Origin: Seminavis robusta
Taxonomy: Eukaryota; Bacillariophyta; Bacillariophyceae; Naviculales; Naviculaceae
Assembly: GCA_903772945.1 (NCBI GenBank)
Contig: CAICTM010001249.1
Coordinates: 1 to 33,117 of the forward strand
Length of the DNA: 33,117 nt
Direction of reading: 5' to 3'
The notes under the pieces were generated by a model. It was not told where the DNA came from, did not search any database, and worked only from the letters and a program-made list of their open reading frames with translations. Both the position numbers and the translations under genes were made by a program. Below are positions 9,213-19,545 of the stretch, in pieces (positions within the stretch are counted from its first letter, which is position 1; every line of letters begins with the position of its first letter).

Positions 9213-10589
9213 TTAAAGGGGGCGAGTGACTTGCACAACTTCAATATCGTCTTCGTCGTCGCTGTCGTCATCGATTTCCAGAGGATTTGTAGCGCGTCCA
9301 GCTGTGCGGTCGCCCACGTTGGAAGCATACGAGCGTGCAACAGCGGCAGGTGATTCAAAAACTGGCATTGTCCCCATGCGGAGTCCATGGGGAGCACTTC
9401 CCACCACAATACCAGCAGGGTGGCGATGAGCCCCAAAGGGAGCTCCAAGCTGACGGAACAACTCGTGAATCGATGCTCCTCCCGCCGGCAAGAAACTGCT
9501 GCTGTCCTCATCTTCATCGTCCGTGTCAGATGACATTAGCGAGTCATCAAGGCGGCTCGCTCTCTCCGCGGCAGAAGCTCCATTGGGCCCTCTGCGGAGG
9601 CTGGCCGATCCTGGGAGCATGAAAGGATTTCCTCCCATCCCGGAAAAGATGAGACGGGCAACCCTGTGGGGTGGGAAATTGGCACTCGATGCAAAGCTGG
9701 CCAAAAGTCCTTCCAAGGCAGCTCCGGGGGCGAGATCGGAGCGCTGGTCCTTTTGTTTGACACGCTTGGTGTTCTTGGTTGGTGCGCCTCTCCTGCGAGC
9801 TTTGTTGACGCGATCAATCTTGGTAAAGCGAACTTTACACTGCGGGCAGGTGTTTTCTCTTTCGGCCCACTTTTCAATGCAATCAAAGCAATAGAGATGG
9901 TCGCAGCCATTAATATTTGCCAAATCTGCTGCTTCTGGTGTATCCATGCAAATACAGCAGCTGGGACTGCCTTCTTCTCCTTCTGGTTTGTTGTCGTCCT
10001 CCGAATCATCCTTTTTGGCAGCCGGAGGAGGCTTCTTCAGGTTGCCGCGTCGCTTCTTGGTTGCCGGTTCCTTGACATCTTCCGACGGCTTGGCAGCCGC
10101 AGCAGCAACAGGTGCTCGCTTTCGACTGACGCGAGTGGACCGTCTTGGAGGAGCCGCTTCCATTTCCGGAGATTCCAGGACCGACGCCGATGCCGCTGCC
10201 GACGGTGCTTGGGCGGCAGCTACAGGAGGAGCGTGTCTGCGATGGCGTCGTTCGCGGGCACGACGAGTTTCGGCCAGAGTATAACGAGGCCGTGATCCCA
10301 GCGCAGCATCCAAGGATGCTCTAAAGTCGGCACCAACACTTGCCGACGCGGCATAAGACCCTGCGGACGCACCAGCCAAGGCTTGTTGTAGGGCGGTTGG
10401 CATCGATCCCAACCCAGGCGAAGAGTAGTGCGGTAGTCCTGCGGCGGCAGCAACTCCAAGGGAACGAGGAGGCAGCGAAGCAGCCGAGGGTTGTTGAGCC
10501 GCGGAGAGAGCGAGAGCAAGGGGACTCGTTGTAGCACCAGGTCCGCTGAAAACCCGAGTCGAGGGTTGATTGGCAAAGGTGTGTTCCAT
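9213..10589 (-). CDS. RING-HC finger protein with a C-terminal SUMO-interaction-like motif (probable E3 ubiquitin ligase)
   Basis: A single-exon 458 aa protein starting at ATG 10589-10587. Residues 1-140 are Ala/Ser/Pro-rich with an Arg/His cluster near 109-119. Residues 145-205 are basic then acidic (KKRRGNLKKPPPAAKKDDSE), suggesting a nuclear signal. A C3HC4 RING lies at 211-251: C211, C214, C229, H231, C234, C237, C248 and C251, the last pair within CPQC. Such RINGs recruit E2 enzymes and transfer ubiquitin. A second basic patch follows at 260-282. The C-terminus is EIDDDSDDEDDIEVVQVT: a hydrophobic IEVV core after an acidic run, the form of a SUMO-interaction motif. RING plus SIM suggests a SUMO-targeted ubiquitin ligase acting in the nucleus (inference). 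The gene is divergent from the GH20 gene, and the two share the region 10590-11523. Confidence 0.85.
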   Translation of the reverse strand: MEHTFANQPSTRVFSGPGATTSPLALALSAAQQPSAASLPPRSLGVAAAAGLPHYSSPGLGSMPTALQQALAGASAGSYAASASVGADFRASLDAALGSRPRYTLAETRRARERRHRRHAPPVAAAQAPSAAASASVLESPEMEAAPPRRSTRVSRKRAPVAAAAAKPSEDVKEPATKKRRGNLKKPPPAAKKDDSEDDNKPEGEEGSPSCCICMDTPEAADLANINGCDHLYCFDCIEKWAERENTCPQCKVRFTKIDRVNKARRRGAPTKNTKRVKQKDQRSDLAPGAALEGLLASFASSANFPPHRVARLIFSGMGGNPFMLPGSASLRRGPNGASAAERASRLDDSLMSSDTDDEDEDSSSFLPAGGASIHELFRQLGAPFGAHRHPAGIVVGSAPHGLRMGTMPVFESPAAVARSYASNVGDRTAGRATNPLEIDDDSDDEDDIEVVQVTRPL

Positions 10590-11523
10590 GGTTGTTGTTT
10601 GTTTGTTGTCGGTAGTGATGAACTATGTAGTTAACAAGCAACCAACCTACTCGTCACAGCGCGCAAGAGAGGTAACAACAAAGCAAGTGTTAGAACTGCG
10701 TGCAGTCCCAGGCAGTGTATGTCTGTGAACGAAATGGAAAGCGTCGGTCTTTGGCATGGAGCCGCCCAAAAGAACCGGAATGGCGGTCCAGTGCCATCTT
10801 TTGCTGCTGTCGTCAAAAGAGGGCTTGCGCCAGCCAGCTCCCCTAACCCTCATGAGCAAACAGGGCTGCGAAGGAATGTTTCAGGAAAAAGTCCGACAGA
10901 CAGGGAGCCTCGACGATGAAGAAAGAACGCTTGTACATTCAAGCATAATAGGATGGTGGACCTTGTTGGCCCAACAATGGCCTCTCCTTGAAGCCTAGCT
11001 AGCGACTGTGGAGATCAACATCGACAGCGGACTGCTGATGGATTTCTTGATCCTCCAAAGCAGACCAACAGTAATGCAGACCAACAGTAATAACGACCAG
11101 CACATGCTCAATGCTCAACCGAAAAACCGAATCTCTAGCTAAAATACTCGATCGATCTACACTCACCGACTAAAGATGCTTGCTTTGGGTTTGTTGTTGT
11201 TGTTTGTTGTTGTTGGTTGATGCCTTCGCAACGTTGCTCTGGTTGTAGTAGCGCTGCTGTGGCGGCTTTTGATTTGAGATGCAATTCCCTGGGCGGGTGG
11301 GCAACTGCTTGATCAGTGCCGCTCCTACCAGAGCGGCTTGCTTGCGATGCCTTTTTCAGTGTTATTCTTTGTTCTCTGTCGAATATTCGAGAAACTTCTT
11401 GAGTGTAGCGTTAAAGGTAGAAAGACTGATGAAGGCTGGGGTTAACGGCCGCAAGATCTTAATCGAGAAGATCTTTGTCTTGGTTCCTCGGTTTTTGGTT
11501 TGACACAACCAAGACGAAAGACG
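10590..11523. promoter_or_regulatory. Shared upstream region of two divergent genes
   Basis: This 934 bp region separates the start of the minus-strand RING gene from the start of the plus-strand hexosaminidase, so both promoters and 5' UTRs must lie here. A TTG/TTGTTG-rich simple repeat runs from about 11185 to 11220. A CTAGCTAG-type palindrome is present near 10995-11005. I see no canonical TATA box at a convincing distance, and the small frames inside look random. Confidence 0.5.
11183..11220 (+). repeat. TTG-type simple repeat
   Basis: Imperfect run of ttg/tttg units (ttgttgttgttgtttgttg and similar) upstream of the hexosaminidase gene. Confidence 0.7.
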
Positions 11524-13305
11524 ATGAAGACCCCAATGAGGATACCCAGTCGGCTACTACTGGTAGCCCTCCACCTCTTGCTATTGCTGGCCACGACCAT
11601 TCAGGCTTCTCTTCCTCGGCTGTTTCCTGCTGCCAAGCAAGAACGCTACGATCCTCAAGCAAGGCTACTTTGCACTGTCCTCGGACATCCTTCTCTGTTT
11701 TCAACGCTTCGACATCCTCTAGTAGTAGGCACTACCAGTACCACCGGTAGTACTGATCATGATGATGACCATCCCATTCTGGAAGCAGCCAAGAAAAGGT
11801 TCCTGGAGTACTTGCAGCAGTTACCCGATTATGCCGAAGAATACCCCGTGAATCCCCACAAGCAAGAATTGAAGCCAATCAAGTCCATCAAGTTGGTGGT
11901 ACGAGATACTGCTAATAATGCGACCTATCACCACGTTCCCGCTAATGTCGACGAATCCTACCAGATTCAGATTGATTGTAATACGGGGGACCAACATCGT
12001 GTGCTGGTCCAATCTCGCACTGTCTTTGGAATGGTACGTGCCTTGGAATCCTTGGCTCAGTTGGTCGCTTTCGGTTGGATGGATACTTCTTCTTCTTCCA
12101 GTACCGATCCTGTAGGATCCAGCAGCGACGGCAAGGCCGTGTTTGTCATTCGCAACACGCCTCTGTTTGTAGCCGACAAACCAACCTTTTCCTACCGAGG
12201 ACTCATGATTGATACGGCACGGCATTATTTACCCCTCGATTTGATCCTGAGTAATCTGGATGTGATGTCCATGAACAAACTGAATGTCTTGCATTGGCAC
12301 ATGACAGATGATCAGTCCTGGCCTTTTCAATCCACTACCTATCCCGAGATATCAGAAAAGGGAGCATACGATCCCAAACATAATGTTTATTCCCATGATG
12401 ATGTCCAACAGGTTCTGGACGCAGCCTTGCTGCATGGCATCCGTGTCATCCCAGAATTCGACCTCCCCGGCCATTCTGCAGCGGTCGGGAGATCCCATCC
12501 CGAGCTCATGTCCAGTTGTGGGGACGATAAAAAGTACTCCTTTTCCGCACCTCTAGATCCCACCAAACCACAAGTTTACCAATTTGTGGAGAATATCTAC
12601 AAGGAAGTGGCTGCACTCTTCCCAGATCCCTTTATGCATGTTGGCGGTGACGAAGTACGATTGGATTGCTGGAAGGCAAGTAAGAGCATACAGCGATGGG
12701 CCAAGGTGCATGGACACATGACGGAAAAGGAACTCCTCAATTACTTTGAAAGTATCCTCACGGATATTGTGGCGTCCAATGGCAAGACTCCGATTGCCTG
12801 GCAGGAATTGCTGAACGAAGGTGTCGACCTGCCACCGGGGACTATCATTGACGTTTGGAAAGGATTTGACAAGGATACCATTATCAATGCCACCAAACGA
12901 AACTATCCCGTCATCATTTCGGGTTGTTGGTATCTTGATCATCTCCAGGACAAGTGGAAGGATTATTACAAATGCGATCCCTTAGATTTCAATGGTACGA
13001 AAGCACAAAAGGACCTGGTCATGGGAGGACATGCCAGCATGTGGGGAGAACGGGTCGATCCCACAGACTTTACAGCCAGAGTCTGGCCAAGAGCATCCGC
13101 CGTGGCAGAACGATTGTGGTCGGGGAACGACCCAAGGAAGTCCTTGCAACAAACGGTGGAACAACGTTTGACCAATTTCCGGTGCTTCATGGTGCAACGC
13201 GGTGTGTCCGCTGCTCCCATTGGGCCAGGGACCTGTGGACGACGACAAGAACAACAAGACGGAACAAAGTTGTTGTTTCTAAGATCGCGACAAGCAGACG
13301 GCTGA
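11524..13305 (+). CDS. Secreted/lysosomal beta-N-acetylhexosaminidase, GH20 family (EC 3.2.1.52)
   Basis: An intact single-exon enzyme of 593 aa that removes terminal N-acetylglucosamine or N-acetylgalactosamine from glycans or chitin oligomers. The ATG at 11524 starts a signal peptide (LLLVALHLLLLLATTIQAS, about residues 11-30); an upstream in-frame TTG is not used. Residues about 85-185 match the non-catalytic GH20 N-domain. The catalytic barrel follows, with substrate-binding Arg in YRGLMIDTARHYLP (R225), HWHMTDDQSWP, DLPGHSAAVG, and the catalytic Asp-Glu pair in HVGGDEV (D376, E377; Glu donates the proton and Asp orients the acetamido group). Further on are WQELLN, VIISGCWYLDHL and the final WPRASAVAERLW. 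All key residues of the retaining, substrate-assisted mechanism are present. It probably acts in the secretory pathway, vacuole or outside the cell. The gene ends 224 bp from the convergent dioxygenase fusion gene. Confidence 0.95.
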   Translation: MKTPMRIPSRLLLVALHLLLLLATTIQASLPRLFPAAKQERYDPQARLLCTVLGHPSLFSTLRHPLVVGTTSTTGSTDHDDDHPILEAAKKRFLEYLQQLPDYAEEYPVNPHKQELKPIKSIKLVVRDTANNATYHHVPANVDESYQIQIDCNTGDQHRVLVQSRTVFGMVRALESLAQLVAFGWMDTSSSSSTDPVGSSSDGKAVFVIRNTPLFVADKPTFSYRGLMIDTARHYLPLDLILSNLDVMSMNKLNVLHWHMTDDQSWPFQSTTYPEISEKGAYDPKHNVYSHDDVQQVLDAALLHGIRVIPEFDLPGHSAAVGRSHPELMSSCGDDKKYSFSAPLDPTKPQVYQFVENIYKEVAALFPDPFMHVGGDEVRLDCWKASKSIQRWAKVHGHMTEKELLNYFESILTDIVASNGKTPIAWQELLNEGVDLPPGTIIDVWKGFDKDTIINATKRNYPVIISGCWYLDHLQDKWKDYYKCDPLDFNGTKAQKDLVMGGHASMWGERVDPTDFTARVWPRASAVAERLWSGNDPRKSLQQTVEQRLTNFRCFMVQRGVSAAPIGPGTCGRRQEQQDGTKLLFLRSRQADG

Positions 13306-13529
13306 AATGACAATCAGCATGCATGCGAAATTTGTCTCAAAGTGCCAGACAGGGCAGGCACGCCATAAAAGTCAATCATAACCAGATAGATAAAACATTA
13401 GCTACCGGTTGCTATTCTATTACGTATTCAATGGATGCACTCTTTATGTATAGTAAACCAGTGGTACGAGTACCAACAATTTCGGTTGTCGAGCTCATGT
13501 GGCTCAGCCAATCTAAATACCGTTCAAAA

Positions 13530-16500
13530 TCAAACGGAGACTTCAGCCTTTTGGGGGGCTTTTCCCCATAATGATACTGGCCTGTCGTCGACGAGAGAGT
13601 TGATGCTTTGGGGCCTACTGAGATTGTGGGGCCCGCTCAGATCGCTTTCTGCAGACTCCGACGCTTCGGTTGCAGTTTCCCAATCCGCCTCGTCTGAGAC
13701 CAAGCCGTATTTCTTTAGGCCTTGGCCAAGCACCTTTTCTAGAGTGTTTCGATTCAGAGTCCAGCAGACTGCCTCCTTCACACAAAGGCAGTTGGCAGAC
13801 CGCAAGGGCGCGCGGGAAGTTCGCTCAGCCAGCTGATCGACGCCCGCGAAGTCGCGTACATTCACGTCTGTGTCTCTAATGCTTGGGCTGCTGAGACGGA
13901 GAAGGCCCGAAACAACCACGTAACAAGAGTCGCCAGCCTCGCCTCGTTCAAAAAGAGTCTCGCCGGATCTGACCTTGACCTGGCGAAACTCCCGTTCCAA
14001 GGCATACATGCTTGCCTCAGGGATTCTACTAGTAGGGGCACAAGAGAGGCGCGACGGCAATGAGAATTTGAGGCAATGGAGCCGCATAGGGGCAAAGAAT
14101 GCACGTACCTGGAGAAGAATTCATGCGATGACAGCTGCTCACGAAGCCATCCCAGGGCCATCCGTTGATGCTGCAAAGGACCACACCAGACTGTCATTGC
14201 ATCTTCCGAGATAAGGAGCAGCCGAGTTCTTTCGGCTGCCACCAAGTTTGCTTTCTTCATCAACTGCTCTTCAGCCAAAGACGTGGATGCTTTCTCGCCG
14301 AAGAGCTGGCCGTATCGGTTGTAGGTAAACAACACCTTGTCCTCTTCGACGATATCCACAGAACCCTCAATGAGAATCCAGCACACATCGGCCTTGTCTC
14401 CAATATCTCGCAATGTGCAGCCCGCGTCCACAGCAATTTCTTTGCAGTTGCGAGCAAGCTTGTGACATGCATCTTCTGACAAAAAGGAGGAGATGCTGCT
14501 TTGACGAATAACTGTTGTGCGCAGCATGGTGCCCATGACACCGATCATTCGAATCCTCAGCTTCAGTCGCTGCCAAAACTCGGAGGATGTTCCCGAAGAA
14601 TGAGCCGGGTCTTCCTCCTTTCGACGCTTCAGCACAGCAACTTCCGTCGCAGGAAGGACCAAGACGCGGCATGTCTCGCTGATCACTTTGACTGAATTCA
14701 TCATCAATCCGTTTCCGAGAGAGTACTTGTTCGAAGTCGCCGCCAGCGCTTCTGACAAGGCGCCAAACACTGCGCCCGCTCCCAATTCTCCGCCACCCTC
14801 GATGCCAACGATTCCCGATTGAACAAAGTATACGCAGCTCTGGCTGTCATCGGCCCTGAGCACATAATCGTCCAAGTTCAGGTCGAGGCGGCAAAGGCTC
14901 GATGCATCGAGATATGGTACCAAGTCTTTCCACACCATGCCCTTTCCCATCAAGGCGGACTTGACATTCTCCACTTCAGCCTTCTCCTCTGGTGGAACAG
15001 CGCTCGCAGCTGCCAACCGTGAAGCTACCAATCGCGCTGTGTGATCACATACCGCTTGGAGATGCGCAAACTGTGCATCTGGGCGCTCGTCATGGCAGTC
15101 CATTTCCAACTGGTTTTCAATTGACGAAACGAAATCCACAACCATCTTGTGAAACTGGTCCATGAAATCCATTTCAATTCTACACAGCTCCGTGGCGACG
15201 TAGCACAGATTGCCAGATGAGGACCCCTTGGTGAGAAGTGGCTTCAGCTGCTTGGTCGCAAGCTTAGTGAGCCTTGTCGGGATCGTGCGTCGCATGCGAA
15301 TCAACCTCGAGCAAGGGATCTCCTTTTCAAGACTGCTGCAAAGTTCGATGGCTGCCCGTTCAAGCATGGGAAGTGTCGATGTGATAAACTTCTCGTGAGT
15401 CTTGAAGCGCATTGACACAGAATGGGCTATTCCACTTGCTTCCTGCTGACCAGGGAAAATGTTTGCATCCAAGAAGAAAACATTGCGAATCTCGCAAATC
15501 TTGTGGAGAAACTTTACCACGTTCCCGTAAGCCTTCTTATCAGCGTATGCTTCGATTTGGGGTGTGTGCAAATTCCCGATGCGGTAGGGAATCATGGCTG
15601 ATTCCACTCGCAAATTGTGAGGCCCATGAGCTACCACAAAATCTTCCGTCGCATCGCGGCCACCTTTATCAAAGAGGATCTTGGTGCCACCCTATAGACG
15701 TAAAAGTCACATTAGTCGACTGAGGAAGGGCTCAAACAGAAAGCAGAAACATTGGTACTTACAGGATGCAGCCGCAAATAGGAAGTAACATCGTACACAT
15801 GGTCCTGTATTCAACGACGATTTTGTTAGACAAGGATTCTGCCGAACCCGGTACAATCGCAAAAACAAAAACCAGCAGCAGCAGCAGCATACCTTGTAGA
15901 CCCACCAAAGGTCGTCCATCGAATTGTGCTTTGCAACCTCCGCGTAGGAAATTGCAGGAAGCGACGGGTCGTGTACGGATCCAGAGTAAAAGCAGTCTGT
16001 CCTGATGCGTTGCTCCGCCATCATCAGCTCATACTTGGCGGAGCTCTGCTTGGGCGAGTACCCAAGCGTGGTGCACACTACCGTCTCAAGGACAGATCGC
16101 ATCGAGGTATCCAGCATGGGATGCCCGCAAAGGAACAGGTTGCCTTTGAGCACCGTCAACCTGGCAAGCATTATGGCAGATGTTCCCCTCTTCATGGCCG
16201 TCGTGATTCTTTCCTTTCTACCCGTAACAATCCGAATCCTTCCCTCATCAGTATTCGCGGCCTTCATCTCCCCTGAGAAGGAAATGAAAACTTGGACTCC
16301 GAGTTCCTCCATAGCTCGCTCAAGCAAAGGCACTCCAAACAGATTCCTCGAATATCTCAGGCCCCAATAGAAGTAGATTTGACCGGGGCAGTCATTTTTC
16401 CCCCTGTCTAGGAGTTCTTCGAGGAAAGCGAACATTGGAGCAGCACCGGATCCCAGCGCAACCAGCACCAAGGGATTCTTGTCATCCCCGGGCGGCAAAT

Positions 16501-19199
16501 GGAAGCTTTCGTCTTCGATCGCCTTGATGGGGACATATCGGTAGAGGGAGTGGTTCAAAAGGAAGGAGGTGCAGACGCCCATGTGTCTAACTGTTGAACC
16601 TCTCTTGCCTCGGCCATTGTCCTGGACCGTGCTGGACCGAAGATGATTGGACCGCACGAAGCTGCCATCCATATCGTTCTTGCCTTTGGTGTCACAGACC
16701 ACCATGCTAGCCCTGCCGCTTCTGCGGGAGCGCATGCCGACGAAACTTGAATCCATATGATCACTGGTCTCACTGATATCAAGCGTCTCGCTATCGTCGT
16801 CCATGTCATCGAGTTGCAGTTGCACGGATGGGTTCATCGACCAGCCATCAAAGACTAGGCTACCCCGACCGGACGCGAGGCTATCCGCTTCGAACCAGAG
16901 CCTCGAAATGACAATGGAAACGATCGATGGAGAAGTCATTGGCGGAGGCGAGTTGGCAATGGAGTAGAGGCGGGGACGAAGCGGAGGGAGAATCGAGCAT
17001 AGCTTGCTTGGTAGCTCATGTATGGCCTCGCTTGACAAGGCTCCTTCAGGCTGCATGTCACGGAGTAGCTCAATGAGCTCGGGGACATCATGGATCTTCC
17101 CCTGTCGAAGTTCTCTTTCGACGAGACTGTGGCCAGACATGCCTGCAGCTGCGCAGACTGAGTCAAAGACTGTCTTTGTGAGAGGTCGTAGGTGCATGAT
17201 GCGAAGCAGAGCAGCAATTGGGAAGCTCTGGGCTGTGATCTTTTCATAGCTCTTGGCGACGGCCTCTTTCCATTCATCCGTGTCGACTGTGACCAGAAGG
17301 TTGGAGTCTGCCAGATCCATAGAACTCACACGCATTGCCTTTAACATGCGGCCGATGATCTCGGGTCCGTTTGCTGGCATAATTTCCAAGCGATCCCCCG
17401 CTCTGTAGGTCATGCCGGCACCTGCAATGTTGAATGTGACACGATAAGATTCACTACCAGGGACCACTCCAATCTCTTCGATGTTTTGCACGAAGGCCTC
17501 GGTGAAGCCATTCGAAGAGACATTCGTTTGCAAGTTCATTCGCTCCTCGATGCCTTGGTAAAGATCTTCGTTGACCTTACGCCAAACTCTCGCTTGCCAG
17601 CCGACATCGGTAGTAGTTTGGGCCGTCTGGCCACTACTCTCCGTGCGTCCGGTTTTGACGCCGAGCTCCAAGAAACCCATCGTCTTGATACGATGCACTC
17701 CAAGAAAGCCCTGTTCAGATGCAAACAATCGCACCAAACGATCAAAACTGCTGCGGAGTGCTCTCGATTGGCTTTGGCAAACATACTTTCGCACCGAGCA
17801 TATGCCAAGGCGACGGAAGAACTCTTGGTGAAGAAAGGGGAGCCATGGGCGCTCGTTCATGGCAAGGCCGCCGATTTCGCCATTGTAACAATAACGTCCT
17901 AGCAAGACATCCATCAGATGTACAAAGCTGGACTGCAATCCACTCATGCTGAACTCTCCCTCCAAAATGGGAGGGATCAGCATTCCGATCGACTAAGTTC
18001 AAGGAACAGACATAGCAATGTTAATTAAGATGTTTCGAAGTAGAGCAACAGCTTGGACCTATCTTTTGTACTCACCTTGGACCAACCCACAGGGTCCACA
18101 AAGCGTTCAGAGTTTGCGTTTGGTATGGCTTGTAGAAACGCGTAAGTGACTTTCTTGACGACCTCGCCCATTTGAAGCAACACACTGGCCAAGCCCTCAT
18201 CATTTCGGGCAAGGACATAGTCGACAGCATCACAGCAAAGGCCAATCAGGGGTGTGGTCTGATACTCCATATCGTGGTTTACTACGACGAAAATGTTTTC
18301 CGTGTAGTCACCAAAGACTCGGACATCACAGGATACCTTGGAGTAGGTTCGTTGGGGAGCTCTGTCCCCGTCTGGTTCCCAGCAGGTGGTTCTAGGAGCA
18401 TCATTCTTGTGAACCACATTCAAGGTAAAGTAGTCATAGTAAGTGAAGGTCGGCTTGGGACGGCCCAAGCGTAGATTCACCTCTTTCCATGGCTGGAATA
18501 TCGCAGCAGGGATGATGCATCCATTTTTGCCCTTGACATTATCCGTCGGATCGGAGCATTGCTGCCGGTGAGTATCACTCTTGTGGACAGCGGGAGGTGC
18601 AAATGGGCACTTGGAGGGCGTTCCTTGCATTCCGTGAGGCTGGGTTTTGGCAGGTCGCGCCGAAACCCAGGCTCCTGGAGATTCACCTTCAAGCTTCTTC
18701 TGCTGAAGATTTTGTCGTTTGTGGCGTTGATCGCCGGGGTTGGCCATCTTTGAAAAGTGGACAGTCGCATGAGCCGCCAAGCCCAAGATTTGATTGGCAC
18801 GAAGAAGATCTGCGTCGTTGAGATTTTCAGTGGTCAGCACTGGTTGGCCGTCAAAGTAATCACGGTAGGCTCCTGTTTGATACAGGGAGGGCAAATGCTC
18901 GGCCCATTCCTCCCACAAAGCATAGATACCCTCGAGTTGATCCAAAGGACGAGGGCTGCAAAGGCCGTATTCGTAGCTCAAGAAACCATCTAGAGCTGTT
19001 GGCTCAGAGTCCAGCAGTTCCCTGAGAGGATTGGTGCCTTGTTCATGTTCCTGCATGGCTTCACAAATTAATGGATCAATGATAGATGTCTCTGTTTCCT
19101 AAGATAACAAAGCAGAGAAATAGCAAATTGGGTTAAGATCAGACTAGCTGGTAACATCAGTTCTCTTGCCTGAGCGGCATCAATGCACAACTCGCCCAT
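13530..19199 (-). CDS. IDO heme dioxygenase / FAD-NAD(P)H reductase / cytochrome b5 / cNMP-binding fusion protein, six exons
   Basis: Spliced model: exons 19199-19170, 19098-18076, 17992-15893, 15804-15763, 15691-14109 and 14025-13530; all phases agree and give about 1757 aa. Residues 45-475 follow indoleamine 2,3-dioxygenase: FLSYEYGL, PTFTYYDYF, SGLQSSFVHLMDVLLG and the proximal heme His in GVHRIK (H451); an insertion fills about 127-204. Residues 510-1000 are a P450-reductase-like FAD/NAD(P)H module: YRAGDRLEIMPAN, RPRLYSIANSP (690), GVCTSFLL, GSGAAPM (865), YWGLRYS, LFLCGHPM. No flavodoxin domain fits between. Residues 1030-1107 are cytochrome b5 with HPGG (H1064) and a second His at 1087. 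Three cNMP-binding-like domains lie near 1315-1420, 1463-1567 and 1600-1690. The family reaction is tryptophan plus O2 to N-formylkynurenine; the expected electron path is NAD(P)H, FAD, b5 heme, IDO heme (inference). The first intron is GC-AG. There is no signal peptide, so it is probably cytosolic. Confidence 0.85.
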
Positions 19200-19545
19200 T
19201 GTCTTAACTTACTGCTTACAGTTGGCTGTCAAAGTTCCAGCAATTCAGGAACACAAGATTGTGAGAGAAAGCAGCTGGATGTGTTGACAAAGAAAATGGA
19301 GCGAACAACTGAGAAATTGAGGAATTGATGTGCTTTGTTTTGTAGCTAGCGCGGCAACGCGGCAACCGTGTATGATATCGTTGGAACGTGTCCCGTATCT
19401 TTTGCAGCTCTGGTGTGACTTACAAGGAGGCATGAAGGTACACGTACTGTACCAGCGAACGAGAATTAGAGGGCATTCCTGTCGATTGTATTGCCCCGAA
19501 CAGTAACAGTAAGCTAACAGTACCGGTACCTCCTCATCAGTAGTA
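19200..19545. promoter_or_regulatory. Upstream region of the dioxygenase fusion gene
   Basis: The 346 bp between the fusion gene's ATG (minus strand, 19199) and the first repeat element must contain its promoter and 5' UTR. The ATG has A at -3 and G at +4. No TATA box is obvious. Near 19500-19535 there are TACCGGTACC and AACAGTAAG-type words. A small minus frame here (19433-19245) shows nothing recognisable. Confidence 0.4.

Noticed and set aside
9666..10295. 209-codon plus-strand frame
   Set aside because: It lies antisense to the RING gene; its Arg/Ser/Cys-rich text is the complement of the Ala/Pro codons of the real gene.
11500..11523. N-terminal extension of the hexosaminidase from a TTG
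   Set aside because: Non-ATG start; the ATG at 11524 immediately precedes a normal signal peptide.
15707..19056. Nitric oxide synthase, suggested by GVCTSFLL and the P450-reductase-like module next to a heme domain
   Set aside because: The heme domain follows the IDO order of motifs and proximal His rather than a NOS oxygenase, and no FMN/flavodoxin domain is present.
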